Assembly (NCBI GenBank): GCA_964016985.1
Contig: OZ024835.1
Location: 67,782,812 to 67,846,811 of the forward strand
Direction of reading: 5' to 3'
Length of the DNA stretch: 64,000 nt
From: Anodontia alba
Lineage: Eukaryota > Mollusca > Bivalvia > Lucinida > Lucinidae
Shown: piece by piece, positions 12,540-23,569 of the stretch
How the letters are laid out: each line of letters opens with the position of its first letter
Position numbering within the stretch: the stretch's first letter is position 1
Notes under the pieces: model-generated
Told to the model about the DNA's origin: nothing
Databases searched by the model: none
The model's input: the letters and a program-made list of their open reading frames with translations, nothing else
Made by a program: the position numbers and the translations under genes

Positions 12540-12830
12540 CGATTGAGTTGGGGAATAACGACAATTTAAGCCTTGTGGGTCATTTTGTGCCGTCTACCAG
12601 TGAAAGGGAGAAGAGAGATAGAAGAGATACTAGATGAGATAAATAGAGGGACAGGGGAGAAAGGAAAATGAATGAAAGTGAAGAAACAGAAGATATAAAA
12701 ATCTGCCCTTCTACCCTTACCTGCTACAATGATAGCAGGCCTTGCCCAACTGTAAGCCAACATCAGTTGGACGCCCCGGTGACATAAGATACACGACACC
12801 TTTGCCTCACCCAACCACCCATGGTATTTA
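12540..12830. repeat. Dispersed repeat, copy 1 (with 14165-14450)
   Basis: Shares with 14165-14450 the sequence gattgagttgggg, cttgtgggtcattttgtg, a purine-rich GGGAGAAGAGA stretch and tagcaggccttgcccaactg through cacccaacca. The two copies are in the same orientation. The family (SINE or MITE) is not identified. Confidence 0.7.
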
Positions 12831-13049
12831 TTGATAATGTAAACGGGAAATATACGAACTCAACAGAAAACGAGATTGCGCAAGCTAATCTGATCCTTCA
12901 TTGCCGCATGTGCGCATTGATCTATCCGTCACACTGCGCAGGAAGGAAGGAAAACAATTACTGCAAACATCCGCTATTAAGACCACTTTTGGTACTGCCT
13001 GAAAATGGTACTATTAGCGGGGTGGTCTTAACATTAAATGTAGAACATA

Positions 13050-13450
13050 GCTTTAGATATGAATAAGGCGCTTTTCTATCAAGCAAAAAGTACTGATATT
13101 TGTTCTTATTTAACACAAAAAAAAGTTGTTGTACTCATTATAAGCGCCTCACCGAGGCGCTTCTAATGAGTACATAGAGGATATTTACTCTTTGGTTGTG
13201 AATACCATAAATATTGTCATCGAGTGTAATGAAAATATCAGTATTTTCACGAGTGCGAAGCACGAGTAAATATTTGAATGTTTTCATTATACGAGATGAA
13301 ATTTTTTACGGTATTCACTGAAAAAGAGTAAATTTTCTTTTTATTTTATTGTTTACTCGCCAATGTGTGTTTCTGACGTCATAACTAACGTCATCAAACA
13401 AAACATGAACGTCATGGCGTCGAGGCTCAGTGCTTTTTTAAAAACGCTGG
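13050..13450. repeat. Core-hairpin remnant followed by foldback family G copy
   Basis: 13120-13185 is a core-type hairpin (tactcattataagcgcctc / gaggcgcttctaatgagta). 13200-13320 is a second hairpin (aatattgtcatcgagtgtaa / attatacgagatgaaattt) whose loop is gtgcgaagcacgag. The tail (actgaaaaagagtaaatttt, ttctgacgtcat, acaaaacatgaacgtcatgg) recurs in inverse orientation at 39200-39430. Confidence 0.65.
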
Positions 13451-14164
13451 AGAAAACAAAAACAAAAAGTTTCGGCAGATCAAAATAATTTTGATACCAA
13501 CATGTTCCTTACATTCTAACTAAGAAACTGCATACCAACACTTGATAGTTTAGTTCAGAAACAAAGAAGTTAGAGGTGTTCAAAAATCTGAAGTGGCGGT
13601 AACATCCACTTCTGAAACAATGAAGAAAACCAAAGTCGTCCAAAGCGAGGAGTGAAATATAAATCGTATCAGTCACTAGTGAAATGATACGATATCAATT
13701 CACTGGTTATTGATACCACTTTTATTTTCACCAGATATACACTGATTTCACCGCTAACAATAAAATAAAACAACATATTTGTTATGGTGAAATATTTTTT
13801 TTTATGCAGGTACCCCCTTATCTGGAGCTATGTAAAATACCAAGAAAACCCCGTTTTGGACTGGCAAAAGCTGTTCTTAATAGCGGATTGCTCTTGTTTT
13901 CGAACGGTCCTAATAGCGGAATTTAATATATCTCCCTTTAATGGCTTTAAAGGCTATTACTTTCTCTTAAGGTACCGCTAGGTTGTGTGCGGGGTGTGAG
14001 TGCAAACAGAATGACCAATTTTGTAAACTCCCACATTGTAAGGGCTAGGTCATCCTTGATAGCTCAGCTTGCGAGGCGGAAGGTCCTGTTTCTATTTCTG
14101 GGATGGGCAAACCAATAACTTGAAAGCTACGATTTTAGCCGTTTTGTTCTACAAGTCACTCTGA

Positions 14165-14450
14165 TTGATTGATTGAGTTGGGGTTTAACGACATAACAAC
14201 CCTTGTGGGTCATTTTGTGTCGTCTCCCAGAGAAAGGGAGAAAAGAGATAGTAGAGGAGATGAAAGAGAGGGACAGGAAAGAAAGAGGAACAGGAATGAA
14301 AGTGAAGAAAAAGAAGAAATAAAAACATCCTCCTCTACCCTTACCTGCTACAAGGATAGCAGGCCTTGCCCAGCTGTAAGCCAATATCAGTTGGACGCCC
14401 CAGTGACGTAAGATAAATGACACCTTCGCACCACCCAACCACCTCTAGAA
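14165..14450. repeat. Dispersed repeat, copy 2 (with 12540-12830)
   Basis: See the first copy; about 85 percent alike by eye. The minus-strand open frame in this copy is an artefact of the purine-rich stretch. Confidence 0.7.
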
Positions 14451-14469
14451 GTCACTCTGATATTTCCTA

Positions 14470-14885
14470 CTAATTTTCGAGTTAATTGTTCCCGAGAAGA
14501 AGTTTAACATTTATTTCAAGATGGTGACCATGACGGCCATATTGAATTTCCTATCGAAATGACTTTAACTATTTATTTTTTATCTGCAAGTCGCCCCGAT
14601 ACTTCATACCAAGTTTCGAGTCAGTTGGATTTTTAGTTCAGGAGAAGGAGTTCAAAACAGATTTTCAAGATGGCGGCCATGGTGACCATCTTGGATTTCC
14701 GATCGAAACGAATTTAGCTACTTTTAATCTACTAATTGTTCCAATGCCAAAACTGTGTTTCAAGTCAATCTATTCCACATGTTGGGAGGAGTTGTTGAAA
14801 ATGTGAAAAGCTAACGGACGGATGGACGACGGACAACAGGCGACGGCATAAGCTGACCTGGAGCAAAACTCCAGGTGAGCTTATA
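14470..14885. repeat. Dispersed repeat with 'aagatggcggccat' blocks
   Basis: Two diverged internal units (tttcaagatggtgaccatga; tttcaagatggcggccatgg) are followed by gctaacggacggatggac and gctgacctggagcaaaactc. No coding capacity. Confidence 0.55.
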
Positions 14886-14948
14886 TAATACACGTAATAT
14901 ATTACATTAAACCTAAAAGTTTCGGCAACATGCTAAAGCGTTGTTTTT

Positions 14949-15012
14949 GTAAATAGGGTAAAACAAAAAAAAAAAAACAAAAAAAAAAACAAAAAAAAAA
15001 AAAAAAAAAAAA
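14949..15012. repeat. Poly-A tract
   Basis: About 64 nt of A with a few C, giving a meaningless Phe-rich open frame on the minus strand. Confidence 0.9.
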
Positions 15013-15099
15013 GCCTTCATAGTAAGAAACAAATCGGTCACAGTAAACGTTTCCGATATAGTAACCGCTTCTTCAAGGAATGAACAGATGTTACATATA

Positions 15100-15432
15100 C
15101 AGTCGACTCTCGTTATCTCGAACTCGCTTATCTCGAATAACCGCTTATCTCGAAGTGAAAATCTGGTCCCTGTTATAACACAGAGATCTGCCAACAGGCA
15201 ACAAAATATTGCGGAAAAGAGGAGAAATTGCTCCTTAGGAGCAATTTCTCCTCTTTTCCACAATATTTTCAATATATCTCTAACTTAGGAGTCAAATTCC
15301 ATATTCATTCTGTTAAAGGTGGTTGTTCGATTAATTGTTTTCCTCAGTTCCGCAAAACGTATATGTCGAAGTACGGATATCTCGAAGTGTTTCATAGAGT
15401 CCCTTGGAGTTCGAGATAACGAGCGCCGACTG
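15100..15432. mobile_element. Tigger-like MITE, family E, copy 1 (full)
   Basis: Starts CAGTCGACTCTCGTTATC and ends GAGCGCCGACTG, each flanked by TA, the pogo/Tigger arrangement. The centre is a perfect hairpin, ggaaaagaggagaaattgct followed by its inverse. Confidence 0.88.
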
Positions 15433-16180
15433 TATGTATGGTTCGTACATATCATACGAAAACCTCACACTAACTTGTCCCCATGTTACGTATGCGTACA
15501 GTTGTACGCAAACGTAACACATTAACATTGTGAGGCGTTACATATGCTTACAATTGAACGCATACGTAACACATCTGTTACGTATTCGTTTGTGTGGCAT
15601 TCACAGTCAGGTCTGTGTGTGTGTGTGTGGGGGGGGGGGGGGGGAAGAACAAGAGGTGGAGGCGGATCATATTAGAGACTATCCCTTATGAATAGACATA
15701 ATCAAACCGAACATACTACTTTCTGTCTATTCTTGTGTTTTCCGATTGATCCCTTTTAAAAAGACGATTTTAGTACAGAGTTATATATACATGTAATAAA
15801 GCCACAACAACAACACAAAGAAATATCTTTAACCGGCACAGAATAAACGGAAGAGTGTGTTTTGAACAAAGTAATACAGAGCTATATGCTGAAACATTTT
15901 ACTTTTATATGTTTCCATACATCGCGGAAATTATCGATGACTGTATGATTATATTTAGATCGGTAATCTGTTACTGGTATATCCACAAACAGTACAGACA
16001 GTACATGTGTTCAGGTATATTGAAATGTGAATAATTGAAATGTTTTAAAGATATATACATCATGGTCATTTTTACAGTTTAATAGTTATTAAACATGCAC
16101 TGTCTGCGTACGCCCATAAGAAAAGAATGTTTGTCGTCACTTTTGTGCCCGTACAGAACTAACCCGACCAGTACTCTTTA
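15433..16180. other. Gene-free stretch with quasi-palindromes and a G-run
   Basis: 15485-15585 carries several inverse-related blocks (gttacgtatgcgtac / cgcatacgtaac). 15615-15643 is (GT)n followed by about 18 G on the plus strand. No exon or family-level match was recognised in the rest. Confidence 0.5.
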
Positions 16181-16474
16181 CATCAAGAAAACATGTCTAT
16201 ATAATGTTAACCCCCTTAAACCCCTCTTTTATACAGTAAAACTGGGGTTTACAGGGGTATGCATTATTTTTCTTATTTCTGCTCAAAAACATAAACTGTG
16301 GGTACTCGTTAGAACCGCCTCGGCGAGTTATTTTTTATTATTATTTTCGCCGAAGCGGTTCTAACGAGTACCCACAATCTATGTTTTGAGCAGACATATA
16401 AAAAAAATACCAGAGTTTTTTTATCTGAAATGTTTCAGTTTTTGGGGGTGATTGAATAGGCGTGTTTTCGTGAT
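16181..16474 (+). mobile_element. Family A MITE, copy 4
   Basis: Complete, from catcaagaaaac to gttttcgtgatg. The hairpin tip has an inserted A/T-rich stretch (ttattttttattattatttt, 16328-16347). Confidence 0.85.
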
Positions 16475-16803
16475 GAGAACATGCAAAGCCGGACTATTTA
16501 TGCAAATACGAATGTAGAATTTAATAGACGTACTCTTCGACCAATGAAATACCGGTAGTGTCTATAAAAGTTACTATCATGACTGTGTTTTCATTAACCA
16601 AAAGAATACCGAAACATGTAGTATAAAACAAGCGAGAAGCATCTTGAAAAAAGAAGATAAGCGACCAAGAATAGCAGATTTTTTTCAATGAATTTGGTAG
16701 GTACTGGGACTGGTCATATGGGATAAGAACTCATAGATGACTTAGATGAGGTAACACGAACTACCGACATTATGTTGCATCTAAACACCCAATGCGCACA
16801 AAG

Positions 16804-17212
16804 CATTACGAAAATGCGCCTATTCAAATATATTGAAATTTTTACTACCAAAAATGAAACTTTTCAGATAAAAATTCAGATATTTTTTCGTATTTCTTCT
16901 CAAAACATAGATTGTGGGTACTCGTTAGAACCGCCTCGATGAGGCGGTTCTAATGACTACCCACAATCTACGTTTTCAAATATATTGAAAATTTTACTGT
17001 CAAAAATGAAACAATTCAGATAAAAATTCACATATTTTTTCGTATTTCTTCTCAAAACATAAATTGTGGGTACTCGTTAGAACCGCCTCGATGAGGCGGT
17101 TCTAACGACTACCCACAATCTATGTTTTTTGAGCAGAAATAGGAAAAATAATGTATATCCCTGTAAAACCCTGTTGTACTATATAAAAGTGGGGTTTAGT
17201 CGGATCAAACTT
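16804..17212 (-). mobile_element. Family A MITE, copy 5 (internally duplicated)
   Basis: The arm plus the whole hairpin (about 155 bp) is present twice in tandem, at 16820-16975 and 16976-17130, followed by one truncated other arm. Both hairpins share the same tip (cgatgaggcgg), so the duplication is local and recent relative to the family. Confidence 0.85.
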
Positions 17213-17521
17213 ACATGTATAAAGGATTTTTTAGATTTGCCGGGATCGTCGGTGTTTGACGTTTCATCCACATATTTAAGTGTTTGTATCTGTCGGGAAC
17301 ACCAGTGTCTGACTTTTCATCTAAGCTAATAATTTGTTGATTTAGGTAATGTCTAACTTTGAATGCGCATGTTGAGACACTCAGATGGGCTAGGACTTGG
17401 TTGTTTCGCTGCGAATGCTCGTATAAGCAACTAGTTAAGGTTCTGGCGAGATATTCATATCTGACGCATGCTAAAATAAACTTCTAGATAAGATCTGGTA
17501 ACTTATTTAAGTTCGGCATTT

Positions 17522-17522
17522 T

Positions 17523-17565
<43 letters not shown>

Positions 17566-17566
17566 C
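17522..17566. repeat. Poly-T tract
   Basis: About 45 consecutive T. Confidence 0.95.
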
Positions 17567-17739
17567 ATTTTTTAATAATAATAATAAAATAAATCTCGTA
17601 CAGATTCCAAAATGACTAGGATTCATATATTGCTTGACATCGTCAATACCGCAAAATATGGTCCCGACTCCGGATCGTGTGGCATAGTAGGATGATAGAT
17701 ATTTTATACAAACTTAAGGCATCCCCTCGCCTCTTCTCC

Positions 17740-17740
<1 letters not shown>

Positions 17741-17791
<51 letters not shown>
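17741..17791. repeat. (AC)n microsatellite
   Basis: About 25 AC units with one interruption. Confidence 0.95.
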
Positions 17792-17934
17792 ATGATCAAG
17801 ATCAGCGATGAATAGGCGCAGTTAAGTCAAAGGTCAGTTTCAGGCGAACTATCCTATCAGGCGGTAGGTTTTATCAAAAATGTTATACATTACAATCAGC
17901 TTATAACACAAATTTTGGAAACCAAAGCAAAAGC

Positions 17935-19990
17935 TGTATTATTGTCGCATCTGCGTTAGCACGCAGGTGCGATAAAGGCGTGCCGTGACCCGTCCGTTCG
18001 TCCGTTTGTCCGTTCGTCAACAATTGACTTGTGAGCGCAACTCCTCCTACAGTTTTTGGCCAATCGTTTTGAAACTTCACAGATGTTTAGGCCATAGCGT
18101 GTAGATGTGCATATTGTTTGCTCATAATTCTCAGATGTTTTTTTTTTTTTTTTTTTTTTTTTAACTTTTTTCGCTTTGTTAACTTAGTCAGTTTTTTACC
18201 TAAAACCCTAATAGTCAGTGGGTGTCTCGTGAGCGCAACTCCTCCTACAGTTTTATGCCAATCATTTCGAAACTTCACAGATGTTTTTGCCATGGTGTGT
18301 AGATGCGCATATTGTTTGCTCATAATTCTCAGATTTTTTTTCAACTTTTTTCGCTTTGTTGACTTAGTCAGTTTTTACCTAAAACCCTAATAGTCAGTGG
18401 GTGTCTCGTGAGCGCAACTCCTCCTACAGTTTTTGGCCAATCATATTGAAATTTTCACAGATCTTTTGGCCATGGTGTGTAGATGCGCATATTGTTTGCT
18501 CATAATTCTCAGATTTTTTTTTTAACTTTTTTCGCTTTGTTAACTTAGTCAGTTTTTACCTAAAACCCTAATAGTCAGTGGGTGTCTCGTGAGCGCAACT
18601 CCTCCTACAGTTTATGGCCAATCATTTTGAAACTTCACAGATGTTTTGGTCATGTTGTGTAGATGCGCATATTGTTTGCTCATAATTCTCAGATTTTTTT
18701 TTTAAACTTTTTTCGCTTTGTTAACTTAGTCAGTTTTTACCTAAAACCCTAATAGTCAGTGGGTGTCTCGTGAGCGCAACTCCTCCTACAGTTTATGGCC
18801 AATCATTTTGAAACTTCACAGATGTTTTGGCCATGGTGTGTAGATGCGCATATTGTTTGCTCATAATTCTCAGATTTTTTTTTCAACTTTTTTCGCTTTG
18901 TTGACTTAATCAGTTTTTATCTAAAACCCTAATAGTCAGTGGGTGTCTCGTGAGCGCAACTCCTCCTACAGTTTATGGCCAATCATTTTGAAACTTCACA
19001 GATGTTTTGGCCATGGTGTGTAGATGCGCATATTGTTTGCTCATAATTCTCAGATTTTCTTTTTTCAACTTTTTTTTGCTTTGTTGACTTAGTCAGTTTT
19101 TACCTAAAACCATAATAGTCAGTGGGTGTCTCGTGAGCACAACTCCTCCTACAGTTTTTGGCCAATCATTTTGAAACTTCACAGATGTTTTGGTCATGGT
19201 GTGTAGATGCGCATATTGTTTGCTCATAATTCTCAGATTTCTTTTCAACTTTTTCAACTCTGTTTAAAACTTAGTCAGTTTTTACCTAAAACCCTTATAG
19301 TCAGTGGGTGTCTCGTGAGCGCAACTCCTCCTGCAGTTTTAGGCCAATAGTTTTGAAACTTCACAGATGATTAGGTCAGGGTCTGAAAATTTGCATATTA
19401 TTTGCACAAAAATCTCAGATTTTTTTTTAAACTTTTTTCGCTTTTTTAACTTAGTCAGTTTTTGCCTAAAACCCTTATAGTCAGTGGGTGTTTCGTGAGC
19501 GCAACTCCTCCTGCAGTTTTAGGCTAATAGCTTTGAAACTTCACATATGATTAGGACATGGTCTGAAGATGTGCATATTTTTTGCACATAAATCTCAGAT
19601 TCATTTCAGCAGAGTTAGGGGTCCTTGATTTATCCCTAAAATATGTTTTCGCTCAATATCTTGTGAAAGAATTGATGGATTAGGATCATATTTTGCATAC
19701 ATATTGTTGTTAACAATACCTAGCTTGGGATTTCGTCAATTTTCAGCTGAGTTACTGGCCTTGATTAATGGCAAAAAAGATATCCGCTCAATATCAATAT
19801 CTTGTGAAATAATGGACAGGTTTAGATAAAATTTTGCAAGCCAATATTCCAAATTTTCTACTGTGTCCATTTTTCTAACCTATCAATTTCTTGAATACTG
19901 CAAAATAGATTTTTTTCAATACAAATAGGAACTTGTATGACTTAATCCCCGCAGGTACGACATCGCTTTCCGCGGCTTTCTTGTTTAAAC
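17935..19990. repeat. Pearl-like tandem array of about 181-bp units
   Basis: Nine units begin gtgagcgcaactcctcctac and contain tagatgcgcatattgtttgc and ctaaaaccctaatagtcagt. Starts are spaced about 180-200 bp apart (18029, 18230, 18410, 18591, 18772, 18953, 19131, 19315, 19496). The left arm has ttgtcgcatctgcgttagca and gtccgttcgtccgtttgtcc; the right arm ends in gcaggtacgacatcg. A tandem core between fixed arms is the plan of bivalve 'pearl' elements, thought to be Helentron-related. No helicase is seen, so any copy would be non-autonomous. Confidence 0.85.
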
Positions 19991-20450
19991 AATCTTGTTA
20001 TATCCAAACAAAGATATGTCTACTAGATGTTATAAAAAATAACCATTAACCATCAGTTTTGATATAATCTATACATTTTTCGAACCCATTTTGAACCCTT
20101 CTATATCTAAAACCATCTTATAACAAACTGTGTTATAAACAGATTAATGTCTATTTTATTTTCACTTTAATCAAAACATTTCTTAAAGCTTTATAAAAGC
20201 ATACAATGAGAATCACATTGTTGTTCTTTCTTACCTGTAACATTGAAAATTTATTAAACTTTAGTATACCCTTGTCTCATATCTCTAAATAAACATGAAC
20301 AAAATTTGCGCCGTTATTAGGCGATTATTTCTAAATATTTTGTCTTGCGAGATTTATCATCGCTTCAAGGCATGTACAGAGGCTGACGATTAGATCACAC
20401 ATGACCTTCTAAGACATTGTCTAATTACATAATAATTGGCGACGAAAAAA
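19991..20450. other. Gene A intron, no recognisable element
   Basis: AT-rich sequence just inside the first intron of gene A. No repeat, exon or RNA gene recognised. Confidence 0.4.
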
Positions 20451-20458
20451 TAACTTAC

Positions 20459-20786
20459 CTGTTATTGGCTTGACAAGAATCACAATGTCATTGTAAGTAC
20501 CATACTCCATAACTATAGGAATGTCGTTTTCTGGCAACCAATTATGGTAGGCACAGTAACCAGTCGATGACGTCATTGAGATGGCGTAGCAATGTTCCGT
20601 CTGTTTACATATCACGAGACACTGGGTAAGTGACCGAGATACGTCATCAGTCCAAAGTAGAGTAGATGAACCCAAAATATAGCCCGTAAGCATTTTGTAT
20701 CTTTTATTCTCCGCAGTGTTACACACCTGGATCAACAACCAAATACAACCCAATTTGCTTGCAGTAGGGAGGAACATCTTCTGCAT
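20459..20786 (-). CDS. Gene A exon 1: signal peptide plus PAN/apple-like domain
   Basis: The start ATG is at 20786, with a second in-frame ATG three codons later and an in-frame TAG just upstream. Residues 1 to about 26 look like a secretion signal (basic start, then GCIWLLIQVC). Residues 45-82 carry four cysteines at 56, 60, 66 and 78 (SLTQC...C.....C...........C) with YCAYHN, the spacing of a PAN/apple module as found in molluscan extracellular and lectin-like proteins. The exon ends at a consensus donor (ACAG|GTAAGT) after codon 109 plus one base. That phase fits the Link-domain exon at 5013-5142, so the two probably belong to one secreted or membrane-anchored protein with signal, PAN, then Link. 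The PAN call rests on the cysteine pattern only. Further exons could lie in the 15.3 kb intron, but no recognisable one was seen. Confidence 0.68.
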
Positions 20787-20789
20787 GTA

Positions 20790-21190
20790 CTAAATATTCA
20801 ACAAGTATTAGCTTTCACGAAAAATGTTGGTCTACGCTTACAAGCTTAGCAGACAAACAAACAACAATTGGTTCCCATTACTTCCTATATTCTGATTCAG
20901 AGTAACTGTCGTAATTTACATAAAATATGTGCTTTATCTACATTAAAAAATGTTTTCTACATTTCTTTCTGTATTGTTATACTAATCATCTGTTTCCAAA
21001 TACTTGAATCCCGTCACTGTCCATATATGACCTCATCAGCTTACGTGACCTTATTCGAAAATAACAAAATAACATCCAAGAAAACTACAACGTTAAAATG
21101 CCACTTATCACACAGTAGCCAAAATTCCTATCATTCAGCATGAAATATCTCACGATGCAGATGATCTACATGTATAAAAATGTGATAAAT
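20790..21190. other. Putative upstream region of gene A
   Basis: This lies 5' of the gene A start codon on the minus strand. No TATA box at a convincing distance and no clear repeat were recognised. A plus-strand open frame here has hydrophobic stretches but no family features. Confidence 0.35.
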
Positions 21191-21191
21191 A

Positions 21192-21291
21192 AGTTATACG
21201 TACAATGGTTCTGCGCATGTACGTGCGATAATGCACTCGCTCACGCTCGTGCATTAGATCGCATCGTACATGCGCACGAACAATGGTATAA
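21192..21291. repeat. Foldback hairpin
   Basis: Arms agttatacgtacaatggttc... and gaacaatggtataact pair with small mismatches, including tgcgcatgtacg / cgtacatgcgca and ataatgcac / gtgcattag, around cgctcacgctc. Confidence 0.8.
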
Positions 21292-21475
21292 CTAAGACTT
21301 AAAAATATCTGATTTGGAGATTTTCTAACCGCTGCCAGAAGAATGAAGAAATAAAGCTATTTTCAAATTATTATCAATCATTTTGTTTATAAACGGTTCT
21401 TTTGTTCTTGAGAACGACATAAATTTTGCAAACAAATCTAAAATTTTTGTTTACAAAAATAATGAATTAGACTAT

Positions 21476-21925
21476 GATATAGGGATCAAACATGGTTTTT
21501 CATGCATTAACATTCCCCAGGTCCCGAGGGAGGTGTTGAAAACCGAGGCCGGAGGACGCGGTTTTCAACATTTCCGTGGGGACCTGGCGAAGGTCAATGC
21601 ATTGAAAAAACATGTTCGATTGCTATTATTGCATAAAACTGGAAACATTTGCTACATTTCGCTTTTTATCTTGCACTATTTTGTTTCGTCTTTTCACCGA
21701 TGTCTCGTGAACGCAATTTCCACGGACTACGCTCGTTCTAGAGCCGGGGAATACACATCTCGTAACGGCAGCAAATCTGTGGCCACCGAACGAACATATT
21801 GAAAGTTGCGTAGCCGTGTATTAACAGCGCGTGAATTGCCTTGTTAACACACGACTTTTCGCCGGTTAATGCACTGCTTTTAATAACGTGCGAAACTGCT
21901 TTTTATGCAATAATTTCAGTTAAAC
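21476..21925. repeat. Dispersed hairpin repeat 'caaacatgg', copy 1
   Basis: Opens with tatagggatcaaacatggtt, has a hairpin ccgagggaggtgttgaaaac...gttttcaacatttccgtgg, then a ~300-bp tail (ttttgtttcgtcttttcacc, gccgtgtattaacagcgcgt). Close copy at 55290-55745; fragment at 42683-42775. The hairpin plus tail can look like an open frame. Confidence 0.78.
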
Positions 21926-22037
21926 TTTTGCAAACAAGGCAGATCCAAATCGGATGCCGTACAACGCTCAAACTATGGCTGATTTTATAGCTTATTGCGA
22001 CAAATATTGCGGGTACTCATCAGAAGTGCCTCAAAGG

Positions 22038-22344
22038 GCCTCGGTGGCTCAGTTGGATGCGCCGTCCGACTGGAGACTAGGAGGTCGCGGGTTCAACTCC
22101 CACCGAGGTCGGCAACATTCTTTCGTGGAGATTGATCATGAAATATTTTCTACGGTCATTCTCTTTCTCCCTTCCGCTGATTCAAGAAGGGCAGTTGTCA
22201 GTTTCTTGCAAAAGAATGTGCATAATACTGGTTAACCGCTTAGAGGACTTAGCCTGCCCCGTAAATGTGTGGTTAGGTAAACTGACCGCGCTCGACATGA
22301 CCCCATTGGGTTGACTGGGCCGTAAAACCTCTACACAAACAAAA
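22038..22344 (+). mobile_element. tRNA-derived SINE, copy 1
   Basis: The head (22038-22110) resembles a tRNA: the acceptor stem GCCTCGG pairs with CCGAGGT, with an A-box-like tggctcagttgga and B-box ggttcaactcc. The body runs through ttcgtggagattgatcatga and ctggttaaccgcttagagga and ends at acaaacaaa. The anticodon arm is not canonical, so this is a SINE head rather than a working tRNA gene. Confidence 0.85.
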
Positions 22345-22403
22345 TTTTGATGAGTTCCACAACATATGTTTTTAACTTTAATTAAGAGAGGAAACACATT
22401 ACG

Positions 22404-22612
22404 AAAAAACGCCTATTCAAATATATTGAAAACAGGAAAATTTTCAGATAAAAAAAAAATCTGATATTTTTTCATATTTCTGCTCCAAACATAGATTGTG
22501 GATACTAACAAAATATGATGAATAATGTATACCCATGTAAACCCCTGTTTCACTATATAAAAGTAGGGTTTAAGGGGGTCAAAATTATACATGCGTGTTT
22601 TCGTGATGAGAA
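22404..22612 (-). mobile_element. Family A MITE, copy 6 (hairpin arm lost)
   Basis: Both ends are present (cattacgaaaaaac and gttttcgtgatg), but one side of the central hairpin after gattgtggatact is deleted. Confidence 0.8.
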
Positions 22613-22614
22613 CA

Positions 22615-22632
22615 AAATCATGTCTATATAAT
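22615..22632 (+). mobile_element. Family A MITE, copy 7, left fragment
   Basis: aaatcatgtctatataat is the left arm of a family A copy that resumes at 29207. The large inverted-repeat element was inserted here, next to an AT that is repeated on the other side. Confidence 0.7.
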
Positions 22633-23569
22633 CAGGGGGTGCAACGTATAATGGTTTTTATGGTCAATAAGTCAAAAAAATATCGCTTATGGTCAAATAT
22701 GGCGCTTGGTTTGAAAAGCGAATGGAATTTTCGGAGATAAAATCAACAAGTAAGTATGTTTCCTGGCATTATATTTTGATGTCACCTAGCGCTGGATGTG
22801 GAGAAATTATGCAGTGTCTTGGGGAAATTGCTCGTATCTCCTGATTTTTCCTCAAAATGCAGTGATGCTCGATCACCTGGGAAGCTCGAATCGACGGGAA
22901 AATCGGAACCGATTTTGACCTGCATAAAATCACGCTTTGCAGCAAAAATCCGATAGTTTGGGATTTATTTTCGAGGTCTACATTCAGAAATAATAAACCG
23001 CAATGCTGGTTCAATTTTTGATCTCTGAAACGCCCTCCATCTCGAGGAATCAAGATGTTAGCCATCTAATGTTGTTTGTGGTCAACTGTACGACACTTAT
23101 GTTACTAATTGGTCTAAACTCAAATGCAATAGTCACTTATAGCTACCATCACATTCGATTCAGGTTTAATTCATAAAGCGCCAGTCACGACAACTTAAGC
23201 AGACAAAATTTGTAAAAACAGATTTTCTTGAAAATAAGGCATGACTTTGATTGTGAATGGTAGATCATTCACATGAAAAGTCAAATTATTTTCTTAAATA
23301 GACTAATTTTCGTCTGCTAGAGAATTTTCATTGGTGGATTAAGTAGTTGCGGTCATGGTACCAAAGCCGTAATCCAAAATCATAAATCCATAAACGAATG
23401 ACAAATCAGAATGTTCAGACCAACAGACATGGACCCCAGAACAAAGGGTGTAATCAGGCGTCCGCGGATAGTAAGCATTACTTGGTAAGCAAGCTTCGCC
23501 CACCATGCCCATGGGCCTGAACGAAGGAACTATCGGTAGAAGCGTATGTCCGGGATTTGGGAAGTCTAC

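Noticed and set aside
14127..14438. 103-codon minus-strand open frame with Phe-rich stretch
   Set aside because: Read-through of a dispersed repeat; the paralogous copy at 12566-12814 has a different length and frame ends.
18087..18390. Open frames within the 181-bp array
   Set aside because: They come from poly-T/poly-A stretches in the tandem units and are broken in the other units.
20868..21143. 91-codon plus-strand open frame upstream of gene A
   Set aside because: Has a hydrophobic stretch but no conserved pattern and is opposite the likely promoter of gene A.
21383..21802. 139-codon open frame
   Set aside because: It is a read-through of the dispersed 'caaacatgg' hairpin repeat; the copy at 55290-55745 breaks the frame.
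22038..22110. Possible functional tRNA gene
   Set aside because: Acceptor and T arms are good, but the anticodon arm does not form a 5-bp stem with a 7-base loop, and the same head is joined to the same 230-bp body at several loci. It is a SINE head.
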